64,000 bases of DNA from Meghimatium bilineatum (GCA_034231615.1 CM067316.1:30557714-30621713), one strand, 5' to 3'. Positions 44,176 through 55,672 are shown, counted from the stretch's first letter. A program made the numbers and translations. Notes: generated from the sequence alone by a model not told the origin.

Positions 44176-45378
44176 CAGTAGAAATTTGATTATCAAAATC
44201 CCTATTAACCGAATCCCCAATTATTCGAAACGAATTTAGGTGAAATAATTTTAGAGCGAGACCGCTAGTGGACGCGGTAGAGTCGTCCGGAGCAGTGCGC
44301 ACGTGCCGTTACTATTGTATGTAACTGGCGTTATTAATAGCAGCGAAGGCAACGTTTCTCTACTCTAGATGTTCAATTGAAATACATTTATTTATTGAAA
44401 AGATTTTATTGAAAAGAACTTATTCAATTGATTTACGTATGTAAATACATATGTACAATGTATTACTGTACGTTTGCGTGATTTATGCTATTTTGGATAT
44501 TTTTACAATACTGTAGTGTATAGTAGTAGTGATGGTACTATTTAGTAGTACTTACTTAGTAATAGTACTTAGTAGTTCCGGTAGTGCCGTCCGTAGATGG
44601 AGGGTGTTTCTCTAATCAAATCTGAGTCATTCCCTCAATCGTTGGATTAACCAACTCACATGTAAAGTCTAGACCGATTTGTGTAACAGAAGTCAGTTCA
44701 AATACGCTTATTTAATTCCTGCGTTATTCCGGTGCTATCATATGCATGTGAGTGCTGAAAAAACTCTTTATGTTCAGAAAAGAAATTATTGAGTTTCGAG
44801 AAAAATGTCTTCGCAGAATAACTAACACACATTGGAGTGAATTCAAATCGAATGATAAAATCAGAGAAGAGAAACATCACAATTTAATCAAAGATGTTAA
44901 CAGAAAACGCCGTTGGTCCTACATCGGGCATGTCCTACGCGCAGACATCAACAGAATACACCACCAATTTTTTGAATGGATACCTACAGGCAAAAAAGCC
45001 AGGGGTAGACCAGAAGAAACACTCAGAAGAACAATACTTAGAGAAAGTAAAACAATCAATATTCATACTATTCAAGAACTGCACAGAATAACTTTGAACA
45101 TATAGAATTGGAGAGATCTGATCTCTGCTACATGCGCTAATTTCAGCGCAAAAAGAAAATTAATGAATGAATGAATGAATAGTGTATGCAGTTTATTTGC
45201 AATGTATAGTTGCTTACATATTACCGTACATTTATTAATAACATTTCCTTTATTTCAACGTATGATTGTATATATGTACACCGTTTTGCTTTATATATAG
45301 GTTATATCCAATTATCAGAATTTTCGCTTATCTTAATCGACCTGATTCCCATTAATTCGGATAAACGGATGTCTACTG
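44176..45378. mobile_element. pogo/Tigger-like DNA element, non-autonomous, with LINE insert
   Basis: The left end CAGTAGAAATTTGATTATCA (44176) and right end, reversed CAGTAGACATCCGTTTATCC (ending 45378), are inverted termini of the pogo/Tigger type (CAGTAGAxxxTCGxTTATCCG). TA flanks at both sides (44174-44175 and 45379-45380). Similarity between the arms continues for about 60 bp. No transposase is recognised. The interior includes a LINE-D copy (44690-45181) and a TAGTAGTAC-type short repeat (44515-44590). Confidence 0.85.
44690..45181 (+). mobile_element. LINE-D 3' part
   Basis: Plus-strand. A frame-shifted lead (VIPVLSYACEC) is followed by the open frame 44752-45105 with CLRRITNTHWSEFKSNDKIR, RRWSYIGHVLRADINRIHHQ, WIPTGKKARGRPEETLRRTI and INIHTIQELHRI. 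After a stop it continues NWRDLISATCANFSAKRK. The tail is (TGAA)n, about 4-5 repeats, ending at 45181. It lies inside the pogo/Tigger element. Two breaks in the last 400 bp. Confidence 0.88.
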
Positions 45379-45383
45379 TATTC

Positions 45384-45887
45384 AAAAAGAGCAGTTCTTT
45401 TTGCCTCATTCTGGCTCACCACCTGGTGGGACAGTTTACCACGATAACGTCGATACTACTGAAAGTATCATAGTCTATCTTTGATCAAGTGTTGAACAGT
45501 GTTCTCTGAACTGTGTCATCAATCTTCTATCAGTACAGTACAATCAGTCTCACACATTTGTGCTAGTTCAAACAAGATCCCTATTCAATTTATCTTTCCC
45601 ATATTTCAATTGAGTCATATGTATGTTTTATTCTCAGTGAATATCTTGTAACTGATCTATAAAATGGACAACTAGGTTCGTGCGCTACTTTTTCCACCTA
45701 GGAACAATAGTATTAAATTTTCTCGCGTACATATGTGACTGCATTCTAATGGCTCATCAGCAGTTACTTAGTCAATAGATGTGTACAAAAGTGGTTTAGT
45801 CTTCACTGTTGTGTATCCATCAAATCCCATCAGTTCACCATGAATATAATAGATGTTGCCATGTTGTCAATGTAGTCAAACTACTTT
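45384..45887. other. unannotated stretch
   Basis: No feature recognised. Confidence 0.4.
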
Positions 45888-46010
45888 AATGGTGTGGCGC
45901 ATGGCCGATAGGTTAGGACGTTGGGCTCACACCATTGAGGTTCAGAGTTCGATGACCGGTAAGGACTGGGTTTTTTTCTAACGGAGGGTATATTTAAAAA
46001 CGCGTACATT
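45888..46010 (+). mobile_element. second tRNA-like SINE (single copy here)
   Basis: A tRNA-like head GGCGCATGGCCGATAGGTTA carries a box A-like TGGCCGATAGG. About 35 nt later CAGAGTTCGATGACCGG is a near-consensus box B (GTTCGATxxC). It is followed by a T run (45969-45976). The sequence is unlike the 270-bp SINE. It lacks a closed acceptor stem, so it is not a functional tRNA gene. No target duplication resolved. Confidence 0.6.
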
Positions 46011-46879
46011 ACATGACATATTAACAGCAAGTGCATGCGGCTTTTATTACACAGCTACAAAATCCCTTCCTGCAACTCCTTAACGGAAAAATGCAGTATT
46101 GACAGTTCCTGCATGTTCATGTGATGTCGCAATTTCTTTGACCCCATTTTCCTCTTTCCTCTCGATCATGTCGTCCAGCACTACCTAAGTAATACCTACT
46201 AAGTAATATCTAAGCAATACTTAAGTAATAGCGTAGTAATTGAGCGTTACGTTTCTGTTTTAGACAAATCTTCGTTTGACTAATAAAATCACTTGTTTCT
46301 TGCAAGATCACCCTCATCTACCAGGTCCTGCATTCTAACCATAGAAACGGAAGACGAAATAGACTCCATATCGTCATCCAAGTCTCCATGAAAGCATTCA
46401 AACATATCAGCACAACCTACTGAACACCTTGTCACTGTATTCACTCTATAGTGCGTTCATAAATAGTTGTCCACCGATAGTGTCTATTTTCGCCGTAATT
46501 ACAGAACGTACAGGCTTCATATTTTGCATGAATGCATTATTTCTTAACCACGTTACAGAATTATGATTAATTATTATCTGCATTGAACGGATTTATCGCA
46601 GCAGTCGCTACGAATGCCGTTTTTAAGGTAGTACTTTTTTTTATTGTATGTGGAAACGAAATTTTACAGTAATTGCTGGTATAGGCGTATCGTTAATATG
46701 TCATAGCATGGGTAAAAAATGAAGTACAGTATTCCGAATGTAATATTTTTCTTTCGTTGCATTGAGATTATATTTAGCGATATATACATTTAACAGTTAA
46801 ACGTGTGTATAATTGTATAATTGTGGAAAGTATTTGCTCTGTGTACATTCTTTACCATTAACAGTAACTCCGGTTTCAA

Positions 46880-47795
46880 GTGCATTTCAGTAAATGGAGT
46901 ATGTTCTTTTCTAATCTATATGTTAATATCTTCCTTAAAAGATGAGGTTGTAAGGATCTTATCTTCACATGCAATAACATTATGATAGGAAGCTTGTCCA
47001 TAACCTGACAGGATGGTCTACCTAATGATGGAAATACAGTCTTTTCTATCCAATCTCTAAATATATTACCATTTATCTCAGCATGGTAGTCTCGATTATC
47101 GGTAGATTTGGAAATGAAAATGAGTTCACCATTCTTCAAAAGAACATTTTGTCTGCGACCTGCATTTGCCAATATTAATCTTTGACCTTTGCTGCTCGGT
47201 ACATATCTATTAATAGTTCCATCTACAGATGGTCATTTCTTTTGTATTAGTGTTAATCCACGTTTCATCCGTATATACAATATCATAGGGAGCCGCGTAG
47301 CGCAGTGGTTAGCGCACTGGCTTCGCATATAAATGGTCCTGGATTCACTCCCCAGTTGAGGCGGAAATGTTTTTCAGATCGCAACGGCTTCCAGGTCGAC
47401 CCAGACTTAAATGGGTACCAGATTAATCCGGGAAATAAAGACTGCGAGGGAGAGGAGATGGCTACCGCCCTCATTGTACAGCCTCTGAAATGTGAGATCG
47501 CTAACATCTCACACCCCTACGGCATTATTAATTGCTATGGGTTACTTCACTTTTTTTTACAATATCAGAATTTTCTTGACGCATCTCCCTGATTTATCTA
47601 AAATATTTACTTCTAATAGTTACTGAATGTTGTTTTCTCATAAGACGCTTCTGCTACATGTATGTAATTTAGTTTTAGAAATGTGAATGTCGTTTTTCTT
47701 TTCTGTATACATTTTCAATTTCTATAATGTCAAAATTTCTTTGCAATCCAAAAGTCTACGAATTTTTCTCTTAATTATTTTCTTCAACAAAATTA
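46880..47795 (-). pseudogene. Tc1/mariner (IS630-type) transposase, split by a SINE
   Basis: Minus strand. Right of the SINE, near 47570-47590, the frame reads REMRQENSDIV and runs into the SINE target site. Left of the SINE it resumes VYTDETWINTN, containing the first catalytic Asp of DDE transposases (YxDETW). After a stop, 46876-47172 gives GQRLILANAGRRQNVLLKNG-like residues, DYHAEINGNIFRDWIEKTVF (the DYHxxMNxxxFxxW block) and CQVMDKLPII, where VMDNAPYH with the second Asp would be expected. The third acidic residue is not identifiable. The N-terminal helix-turn-helix region (47.8-48.8 kb) is not readable. Inactive. Confidence 0.82.
47286..47557 (+). mobile_element. tRNA-headed SINE (copy 3) with perfect 10-bp target duplication
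   Basis: The plus-strand head GGGAGCCGCGTAGCGCAGTG starts at 47288, with box B as CCTGGATTCACTCCCC. The body ends GGGTTACTTCACTTTTTTTT. TACAATATCA at 47276-47285 is repeated exactly at 47558-47567. The site lies inside the codons just before the transposase VYTDETW motif. The anticodon-loop-like TTCGCAT would correspond to a CGC (Ala) tRNA, but this origin is only inference. Confidence 0.95.
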
Positions 47796-47943
47796 TCTAC
47801 AACATTATTTCGTCCTCTCGTTTCTTTTTTATTTGTTAAAACTATGATTATCATCGCGTAATCACCTTGACGGTGTGAAATACCATGAAATAGAGTTCTG
47901 CGTCGCGCCTTTAATGAAAAATATTTGTAAAATCTCATAGTTA

Positions 47944-48260
47944 CAATCAGAGAAGAGACGCATCAACAATTCATCACAGATGTTATCAGAAAATGCAGTT
48001 GGTCATACATCGGGCATGTCCTACGCGCAGACATCAACAGAATACACCATCAATCTTTTGAATGAATACCTACAGGCAAAATAGCCAGGTGTAGACCAAA
48101 AGAAACACTCAGAAGAACAATACTTAGAGAAAGTAAAACAATCAATATCCATACCATTCAAGAACTGCACAAAATAGCATTTAACAGACAGAATTGGAGA
48201 GAACTGACCTCTGCCCTATGCGCTAACTTCAGCGCAAAAGCAAAATGAATGAATGAATGA
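47944..48260 (+). mobile_element. LINE-D 3' end inside the Tc1-like element
   Basis: Reads TIREETHQQFITDVIRK, CSWSYIGHVLRADINRIHHQ, CRPKETLRRTILRESKTIN, IHTIQELHKIAFNRQNWREL and TSALCANFSAKAK, then a (TGAA)n tail. One in-frame stop near 48065. ATAGTTA at 47937-47943 and 48261-48267 is a plausible 7-bp target duplication. Fewer breaks than the 44.7-kb copy. Confidence 0.88.
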
Positions 48261-48986
48261 ATAGTTAAACTTTTTAGTGCAATGAATTTAACTTTCAAAG
48301 ACATGTTTGTAATATAGTTGTAAATGCTGCTTTATATAATTATTTATTTAACCATGATATGTTGAAGACATCACAGTAAAAACATGTCTACTATGAGATA
48401 CACCTTTGAGGAAAATGACATTCTGCTATTATTTTAATATAATAAACTATAAATCTCTAAACAAAATGCTTACTTAATGTGTCACACATGTAAGTATTAA
48501 TTGACGTTCTGTGATAAATCTGTTCAATGTAGATTATAATTAATCATAATTGCTATTCGATGCATGAAGATGCTCACTAAAGACATTTCACGGTAATATA
48601 ATGTAATCAATGATGACGTCTTCTTTTATAATCGTGCATATAATTGGCTAGTACATTCACACTTTGCTGCAGCCAATAAATAACAAGAATGTAAAAATAC
48701 AACAATAAACAAATAATACGCAATTCTCTTCCTTAACCAAAAATACAGTAATTTTCAATGTAAACCCGTCTATTATTACGACTATCAAAAGAAAAGTATT
48801 GCTACCTTAAAAACGGCATTCGTAGCGACTGCTGCGATAAATCCGTTCAATGTAGATAATAATTAATCATAATTATGTAACGTGGTTAAGAAATAATGCA
48901 CTCATGCAAAATATGAATCCTATTAGTTCAGTAGTTACGGAGAAAATAGACAATATCCGTGGACAACTATTTATGAACGCACTATA

Positions 48987-49975
48987 GCAGTTAATTCTGC
49001 TGTTTCATATCGCCAAAAATATACAAACCGACACATATATGTATTATATATACTCGTGTACTCTGCTTCACATGCATACCTACAAATATATGTATAGCAT
49101 ATAATATACGAGACCGGGTACAACAATGAACGTAATGAGAAAGGTGGAATGAGGAAGACAACACTATCATCTAGAGAGAGACATTCCATTTCAAGAAGAA
49201 GAGAGACAAAAATAACGATATAGGGAAACAATAAGTTGTTGACAAAAGATTTTCGCTGCCAGAGACACGAAATGTTAGAGACTTATTACAGTCAATATTG
49301 ATTGTTGAGACATTTAATCAATCTTTGAGAACAACATTTAAAGTTACCGTTAAATTGTTGAAAATGGCAAATCGAAGATGAACTTTTGTAAATTAATTAA
49401 TATTTAAACCATTTTAGCTAAAGACTTAGAACATTTTAGTTAAAAGACATATTAGAAACATTGAAATCGTTAGAGAAAGAATGTGGAGATAAAAGATCAC
49501 ATATACTTAGCAACGGCAGGTACTGGAGATTATTGTTGATGATATAATCGTCTGTGTCTCTATACAAAAACGCATTGGATTTTGATTTTAGTTTTAAGAT
49601 GAATAAGCATGAACAAGATTGCCTTGCATAGTAGAATAAGCACACATTAATTCATACTTAGTAAATATAAACTTACTAATTGTCGAGTGATTGTTATATG
49701 CTAGGGACACATAAGCCCATGCTGGATAATTGACAATAAAGGTAATGGTTTGTTTGACATGATGCTAGAATTTGAGCAGACGTGCCTGATTGGGACCACA
49801 CACAGATCGTGTTATTGTAGCCTGCCAAGTCGGTTTACTTTTCGTGAGGGCGAGCTCTTCCAATCGGTCGAGACTTCAATCAAATAATCATGCTAAATAA
49901 GGGACACTAACAGCGCTCCTTAACGAATGTTTTACTCAGACTGAGCTCTATCTGTAATGTCAATAACGGAATGTT
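48987..49975. other. unannotated stretch
   Basis: AT-rich, no recognised feature. Confidence 0.4.
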
Positions 49976-50310
49976 GAAATCACAAATAAATAGAACAGTA
50001 TAGTGCACATAAATACCAATAAATATCGCAGTATGGTACACGTGCACAGAAATAAAAATATCACAGTATAATACATATAAATACAATTAAAAATCATAGT
50101 AATTATACTTGGACTTGAGAAAGGCGAGGATAAAAATGGTTACATTTATTTTCGTACCGGGACGTGTGGGTGGTCAAGGCAATGAAAGAGCAGATATAAT
50201 CACAAATAAATAGCAAATTATAATACATATAAATGCAAATAAATATCATAGTATAATACATATAAATGAAAATAAATATCACAGTACGTTGCACATAAAT
50301 ACAATTCAGG
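49976..50310. repeat. degenerate ~33-bp minisatellite with LINE-H scrap
   Basis: Repeats of AATAAATATCACAGTATAAT plus ACATATAAATAC, about 33 bp, in two blocks. Between them, at 50105-50200 on the plus strand, lies a 95-bp LINE-H piece encoding VTFIFVPGRVGGQGNERAD (RNase H). It is either a tiny insertion or captured DNA. Confidence 0.7.
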
Positions 50311-51160
50311 CTAATGTCATCATATCTAATGCCATCTGAACCTGGTGCTGTATTTTTTATACTTTTCAGCGCCTTCCTCATTTCTTCAACTGTGATTATC
50401 ATATGGTTATCCATGCTCAAGTTCTTGCACGTGTCTGTAATCATTTTCCTTATTTCTTGATATGCCTCCACATTTCTCTTACCAATTTGTGCGGTGTAGT
50501 GTGCCAGCAAAGCCGCAACTTTTGTCTCGTCCGTCTTCTGCCAGACGGTATCGTCGCTCTGGAAATCGGCAATAGTCACTTGTCTTGTCAGACTATTCAT
50601 GGACTTGTGTAAAAACCAGAACAATTTTAGTGACCATTCGCGTGTGATCTCCTGGCAAAATTCGTCCCATTTTGACGCCTTTGCTGACTTTGCAATATCT
50701 TTGAATGTTTGGACTAAGATATCTTTCTTCCGTTTCCATTGTGCGACCTCCATGGGCTGAGCCGCAGCAAATTTCCTTGTCCTTTGCCATAGTGATACTG
50801 CTTTCTGCTTCTCGCCCCATGCCCTTTGCACCTCTTCGTTCCAACAGGGGGGCTTATCCCACACCTGATGTCCCACTTCTTAAGCCTTACGTTTGTCTTG
50901 TCGAATTCTGCTCACAACATCCACTCATCTGAGATTATATTTAAAGGATCTTACCTTTTGCCTTATCTGCTTACATTTGTCATTTTTCAAGAGAACAACA
51001 CATTGGAGGTGGTCACTGCCATGATGCCCCAGCATGTCCCATTTGCAGATAGCCACAGAAGCCGATGACACCAATGCCAGGTCGATAGCGCTATCATCAT
51101 CACCATTCCTGCTTGCCATCCTTGTTATACGGCCATCGTTAAAGTACACCAGGTGAACGG
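50310..51160 (-). mobile_element. LINE-H, inverted 5' segment (endonuclease end and linker)
   Basis: Minus-strand part of a 5'-inverted LINE-H insertion. From 51160 down, the end of an APE endonuclease reads HLVYFNDGRITRMASRNGDD, DSAIDLALVSSASVAICKW and HHGSDHLQCVVLL (GSDH catalytic block). After a frame change comes the linker PPCWNEEVQRAWGEKQKAVS, SLKLFWFLHKSMNSLTRQV, TIADFQSDDTVWQKTDETK and MIITVEEMRKALKSIKNTAP, then GSDGIRYDDISL at about 50320. It continues logically, in the opposite orientation, at 51165. Confidence 0.92.
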
Positions 51161-51164
51161 ATGA

Positions 51165-52690
51165 GGAGTTGGGAGAGTTGGCGGACATGTTCAATAATAG
51201 CCTTCTAAAGGGCACAGTGAAAGAAGACTGGTTGCACAGATATTTAGTTCCACTACCCAAACCTGGGAAGGACCACACCAGGATACAAGGCTACAGAATA
51301 ATAATAATGCAGAATACGATAGGCAAACTTTTGGAAAAAATTGTGTCCTGGAAGATATCGTGTTATCTTGAAAGAAATAAGTGTTTACCAACATTGTTAG
51401 GAGGGTATCACCCAGGAAAGAAGACATGGCAGAATGCAGCCATATTTGCGCAGGATGATTTTGACGGGTTCGATTCGCGCATGAAGATATGTGCAGTCGC
51501 AATAGACCTTGAGGATGTGTACAATAGGGTGTCCTTGGATATCTTGATGGACCAGCTGTTACATCTTGCAGTAAGTCCTTTTGTCGTGCAGTGGGTTGGC
51601 GCCGCCCTGTTGCACAGGATATTAGTTCTTAAGTGTGGTAACTGGATATCTGCACCAACGGTTATTAGCCCTGGTCTGCCACAGGGATCGCCTCTATCCC
51701 CTGTACTTTTCAATGTATACACAGTACGCATCGCTGGCAATCAAATCTTAAATGTTGGCAGAACGATGTCGTACGCCGATGACATCCTAATGTATAGACA
51801 GGACAGAAATCGAGAAGAGTGCGTCGTGGAACTACAGAAGGAGTTTGACAGACGGACAAATACGTGAGCAGTGGTTAATCCTTCTAAGGCACTCGTGACG
51901 TGGTTTTCCTTGAACGATCACATGGTAAAGACACCTATGCCACAAGTTTCGTTGTCCGGGAAAAGTTTAGAAAGAGATAGCACAATGAGATATCTGGGTG
52001 TGTTTCTTGACAGAAGTCTGAGTTTCAGGGAACATGTTGACCATGTTATCTTAAGGGCAGGCAAAGGCTTAGCATCAATGAAGGTTATGCTGCTGCGCAG
52101 TGTGAGCAGAGGTTGTTATTTCTTTTGCATCATGGTTTGGTGGTGGCTGTGGTGGAATAAGAACTTGTAATTCTGACTCCTAACCAAATTCAGATCGAAA
52201 GACTGTATAGAATTCAAAATGCAGAAATGAGTATCATACTTGGGTACACAAGAGACACATCGACAAGAGCTATGCGGTACATACTTTATTGTTCAACAGT
52301 AGAGCACAGACTATAGTATTGCTGTCCACGGACGTACCATCAAATACATGCAGATAAGGAACATCCGTTGCATTCCGAAATACAGAAAGTTAAAGGCAGC
52401 AGTCTTAAGAGAGGAAAGTCGTGGATGGGACGCGCTGAGGATGTTATACACAGCGTGTGCAGATTGCAAGATGCGGCAGCAGGTGGGGAATGCATAAGTC
52501 TACCCACATATTTTAAAACTTGTTTGAGAGTAGTAATATCACTTAGAAGGGAATGCAGAGAATGGTGTCCCACAGCTGAGGAGAAAGAAGTGCAGGCTTT
52601 GGTCAGTGAGAATACCAAAGAGGGGGATGTGATTATATACACTGATGGATCTGTGATTAGGCATGTTCGTGGTGCTTGCTGCCAACTCTA
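51165..52690 (+). mobile_element. LINE-H reverse transcriptase (direct segment)
   Basis: Plus-strand RT. It begins GELADMFNNSLLKGTVKEDW, then PLPKPGKDHTRIQGYRIIIM, AVAIDLEDVYNRVSLDILMD (motif A), PGLPQGSPLSPVLFNVYTV, and the catalytic TMSYADDILMYRQDRN. This 232-residue frame (51169-51867) is open. After one stop it goes on through MRYLGVFLDRSLSFREHVDH (51871-52170), IERLYRIQNAEMSIILGYTR, and to RECREWCPTAEEKEVQALVS and DVIIYTDGSVIRHVRG, the start of RNase H. An RTE-A copy then interrupts. Placed by RNase H with terminal CxxC near the I/R1/Jockey-type LINEs; exact clade not resolvable by eye. Confidence 0.92.
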
Positions 52691-53796
52691 CAGTTGGCAG
52701 AGAAGTCAATAGATTACAACCAAAATTTATACATATCCTTCATAGATCAAGAGAAAGCATTTGACCGAGTAAACAAGGAAAAACTATGGGAAACATTAAA
52801 CATTTATGGAGTATGCCAACATTTAATTAACGTTTTTAGAAGTCTCTATAATAACAGCAGTTGCACTATATAAGAACAGCTGCAGGCTACACAGAGGACT
52901 TTGTGATTAGCACAGGAGTAAAGCAGGGATGTGTATTATCCCCACTACTTTTTATTACATACATGGACCATATAAACAAAACAGCAAATTCTAATGAAGC
53001 AAATGAACTGCTTTTTGCAGATGACCAGGTTTTATTCCACAACAGCATTAAAAACAATGCAAGACCACCTAAACACAATAGACACAGCAGGCAAGCAATT
53101 TGGAATGAAAATCAACATAGACAAAACAGAAATAATGAATATTGCAAGAGAAAAGGAGAACATCAACATACAGATAAATAATAATAACAACAAAACAAGT
53201 AGATGAATTCAAATATCTGGGCAGCACATTGAGATATGACAACAAACAAGAAGCAGAAATAAACGCAAGATGTAATAAGGCCTGTCAGATCATTGGTCAA
53301 TTAACACCTTTACTAAGAAACAAAGATATTACAATAGAAACAAAGAAATCGCTTTTCAACACCATTTTCTTACCAACATTGTGTTATCAGTGTCAAACTT
53401 GCACATTAGATTCTAGAACAATACATACGATTAACACCACTGAAATGAAATGTGTGAGACGTATGATTGGAGTTAGCTTGAGAGACAAAATCAGGAATGA
53501 AGCACTAAGGAAACAATTAGGGATCAAACCAACAATAGAATACATACAGAAACAACAAGTTAAATGGTATGGCCACATAACCAGACAGAAAGAGCAAAGT
53601 ATTATCCAAAAAACACTTAACAAACGATACGAAAACAGGAGACCTATTTGACGCCCTCGTAAAAGGTGGATAGATAGTGTATTAGAGACACTCGGAAATA
53701 TAACAGCAGAGGCGGCAAATAGAAGGGCAAAAGACCGTACACTCACTCTCCTCTCAACACCGAAAGGTACATGAGGATAGAAAGAAGAAGAAGAAG
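52690..53796 (+). mobile_element. LINE RTE-A, second copy, inserted in LINE-H
   Basis: Starts within the motif-2 region (LAEKSID-NQNLYISFIDQEK) and covers GVKQGCVLSPLLFITYMDHI and ELLFADDQVLFHNS, then a one-base insertion, EFKYLGSTMRYDN and FLPTLCYQCQTCTLDSRTI, to QKTLNKRYENRRPI and RPRKRWIDSVLETLGNI. The tail is GAAGAAGAAG. Long runs are identical to the 24-kb copy. The LINE-H text GTGCTTG-TGCC occurs on both sides (52671-52682 with one extra base, and 53799-53809), a likely target duplication of about 11-12 bp. Confidence 0.92.
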
Positions 53797-54440
53797 TAGT
53801 GCTTGTGCCGTCACAGGTCAGTGAGCAGGTAAAACGATCAGGGAGAAGAGTTGTCCCTTTGCGGTTACTACCAGTATCATGACCATGGAGACTATGACGG
53901 TGGCCAGAGCATTTGAGTGGGTATTCATACAGAAGGTAACACAGGTTTGTATCTTAGTGACTCTATGGGTATAACTAGGAAGGTACAAGTGAGTCTTGCT
54001 AGTGAACAATGGATTGAGGCATAGAGAAAGATGAGGCTAAACGTGGTTACATTTATTTTCGTGCCAGGACATGTGGCTGTTCGACGCAATGAAAGAGCAG
54101 ATCAACTGGCCTCATGCGCGATTGTGGCACAGGGGGATGGGGCAATGGGTCTAGCTGACGTTTTGAACCATTTAAGAGATATATCACGTGAGAGTGACAC
54201 TAGTGTGGATGATGATTCCTTTTAAATGCCTAGGATTAAAGAACAAGGTTTGAAATGCAGTGTTGCTAGAAGTGAACATTTTGAAGGCGTAGAAGAATAA
54301 TGGTCAACCAGCATAGGACCGGTACCGTCAGCATAAGTGTAATGGTGAATACACTCAGGAGGAGATTGTGGCAACTATGGACGTGTCCAGTTTGCAGTGA
54401 TGATGATTCGTCGACTACCTAACTAATTAACTAATCACGT
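53797..54440 (+). mobile_element. LINE-H RNase H and 3' end after the RTE-A insertion
   Basis: Continues the RNase H domain: bases match the TAQCAGKTIKEESDAFAVTT region of the 35-kb copy, MTMETMTVARAFEW, then VVTFIFVPGHVAVRRNERAD and QLASCAIVAQGDGAMGLADV (54031-54225). Next come broken pieces of MVNQHRTGTVSISVMV and LWTCPVCSDDDSSTT. It ends with CTAACTAATTAACTAATC, an eroded (CTAA)n tail, around 54415-54437. About four frame breaks. Confidence 0.88.
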
Positions 54441-55579
54441 TCGATCTGTGCAAGCATAAACATCTGAATATAATCGCATTCATTCTCACTTTTAGAAGGG
54501 TTCAAATCCACTATGAAAACAGGCCAGTAGTTGATAGGAATTTACTCCAGTTGGCAGTCAAACTGCTCAAAGTATCCTTGAGAGAACTGGTTTGAGTTCG
54601 CAGTAATACGAATTAATTGCGCTTTGAACTTACTTTACACTGAGCCTTAATGAGGGATGTCTTAATCGAATACATACTTATTAGCACCATATACTGTTTT
54701 TTTCTCTACGAGAGTGCAACTGGCAGTTTTTAAAAACGTAGTGACACAAAAGTGCGGACTGCAACATTTCTACACATATCTTTTCTATGTTCATACTATC
54801 AATTATAGCAGTGACTATTTAACTCACTGACTTCCAGTGAAGTTCAAAGGATTTCTTTAATCAAAGAGAACCCTTTGAAACCAAACCTTTTCCCGTCTAG
54901 AGAGAAACAATAATAAACGCATTTCACAAGGCAGCTGTGAGGAAAACGCAATAGCAAATCTTCTAGAAAAATGTATATAAAACTGAGAAGTGAAGCATTT
55001 AAGTAAGATGTACTCTCACATAAAATTAAATGAAAAACACTAATACTCTTAAGAAACAATTCATTTCTTAGACCAAAAAGAAAAATAAAGAACGTATAAT
55101 GGACAATAGATTCAAATAGTAGAAGATTATGACCTAGTTCCCTGTTTCTGAGAGATAACGAGTTGTCTTTCCCAATCTATCAAACGCATGCTGGAAGGGG
55201 TTTCATTTACGCAATAACAATGCCAATGTCCCAGTGGATGGACAATTCTAAATATCAATGTATGGGTATGTCCCCTGCTTTGGGTTGTGTATTGGATTTG
55301 AGGCTACGAAACTACGGATTGAGTTCATTACCTTCCGCGGAGCCGTGACAGTAAATATTCTGGCACAATCTAAGACTCAGACGCTACTATTATTCTGGTT
55401 AAGGTATATAGAGATATTTGGGAACTTGTTGGTAGCTATCACTATCAAACTACTTTCTACTTTTTCCCGTCTAGAGAACTACATGCTAGAGTAGTGACTT
55501 ATACATTTGGCCGCCATTATTGGTCAATTCTGTATCGCAAGACAGTAGGCCAAATAGATAATTTCTTAATCAAATTGTA

Positions 55580-55583
<4 letters not shown>
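54441..55583. other. unannotated stretch
   Basis: AT-rich. Open frames below 80 residues without motifs. Nothing recognised. Confidence 0.4.

Positions 55584-55669
<86 letters not shown>
55584..55669. repeat. (AT)n microsatellite
   Basis: About 43 AT dinucleotides. Tyr/Ile-repeat open frames on both strands are artefacts. Confidence 0.97.

Positions 55670-55672
<3 letters not shown>

Larger units (their letters stand above)
46449..48984 (-). mobile_element. Tc1/mariner-like element with ~187-bp inverted ends
   Basis: The left terminus 46449-46634 (TAGTGCGTTCATAAATAGTT ... CGTTTTTAAGGTAG) matches the reverse complement of 48796-48984 with only scattered differences (roughly 90% identical by eye). 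TA dinucleotides flank both ends (46447-46448 and 48985-48986), the target duplication of the IS630/Tc1/mariner superfamily. Between lies a broken transposase on the minus strand plus two later insertions, a SINE and a LINE-D end. Without these the element would be about 1.9 kb. The unusually long, well-preserved termini are its most notable trait. Confidence 0.92.

Noticed and set aside
47288-47360. Possible tRNA gene
   Set aside because: Box A and B are present, but the acceptor and anticodon stems do not close, and the sequence is the head of a dispersed SINE with a target duplication.
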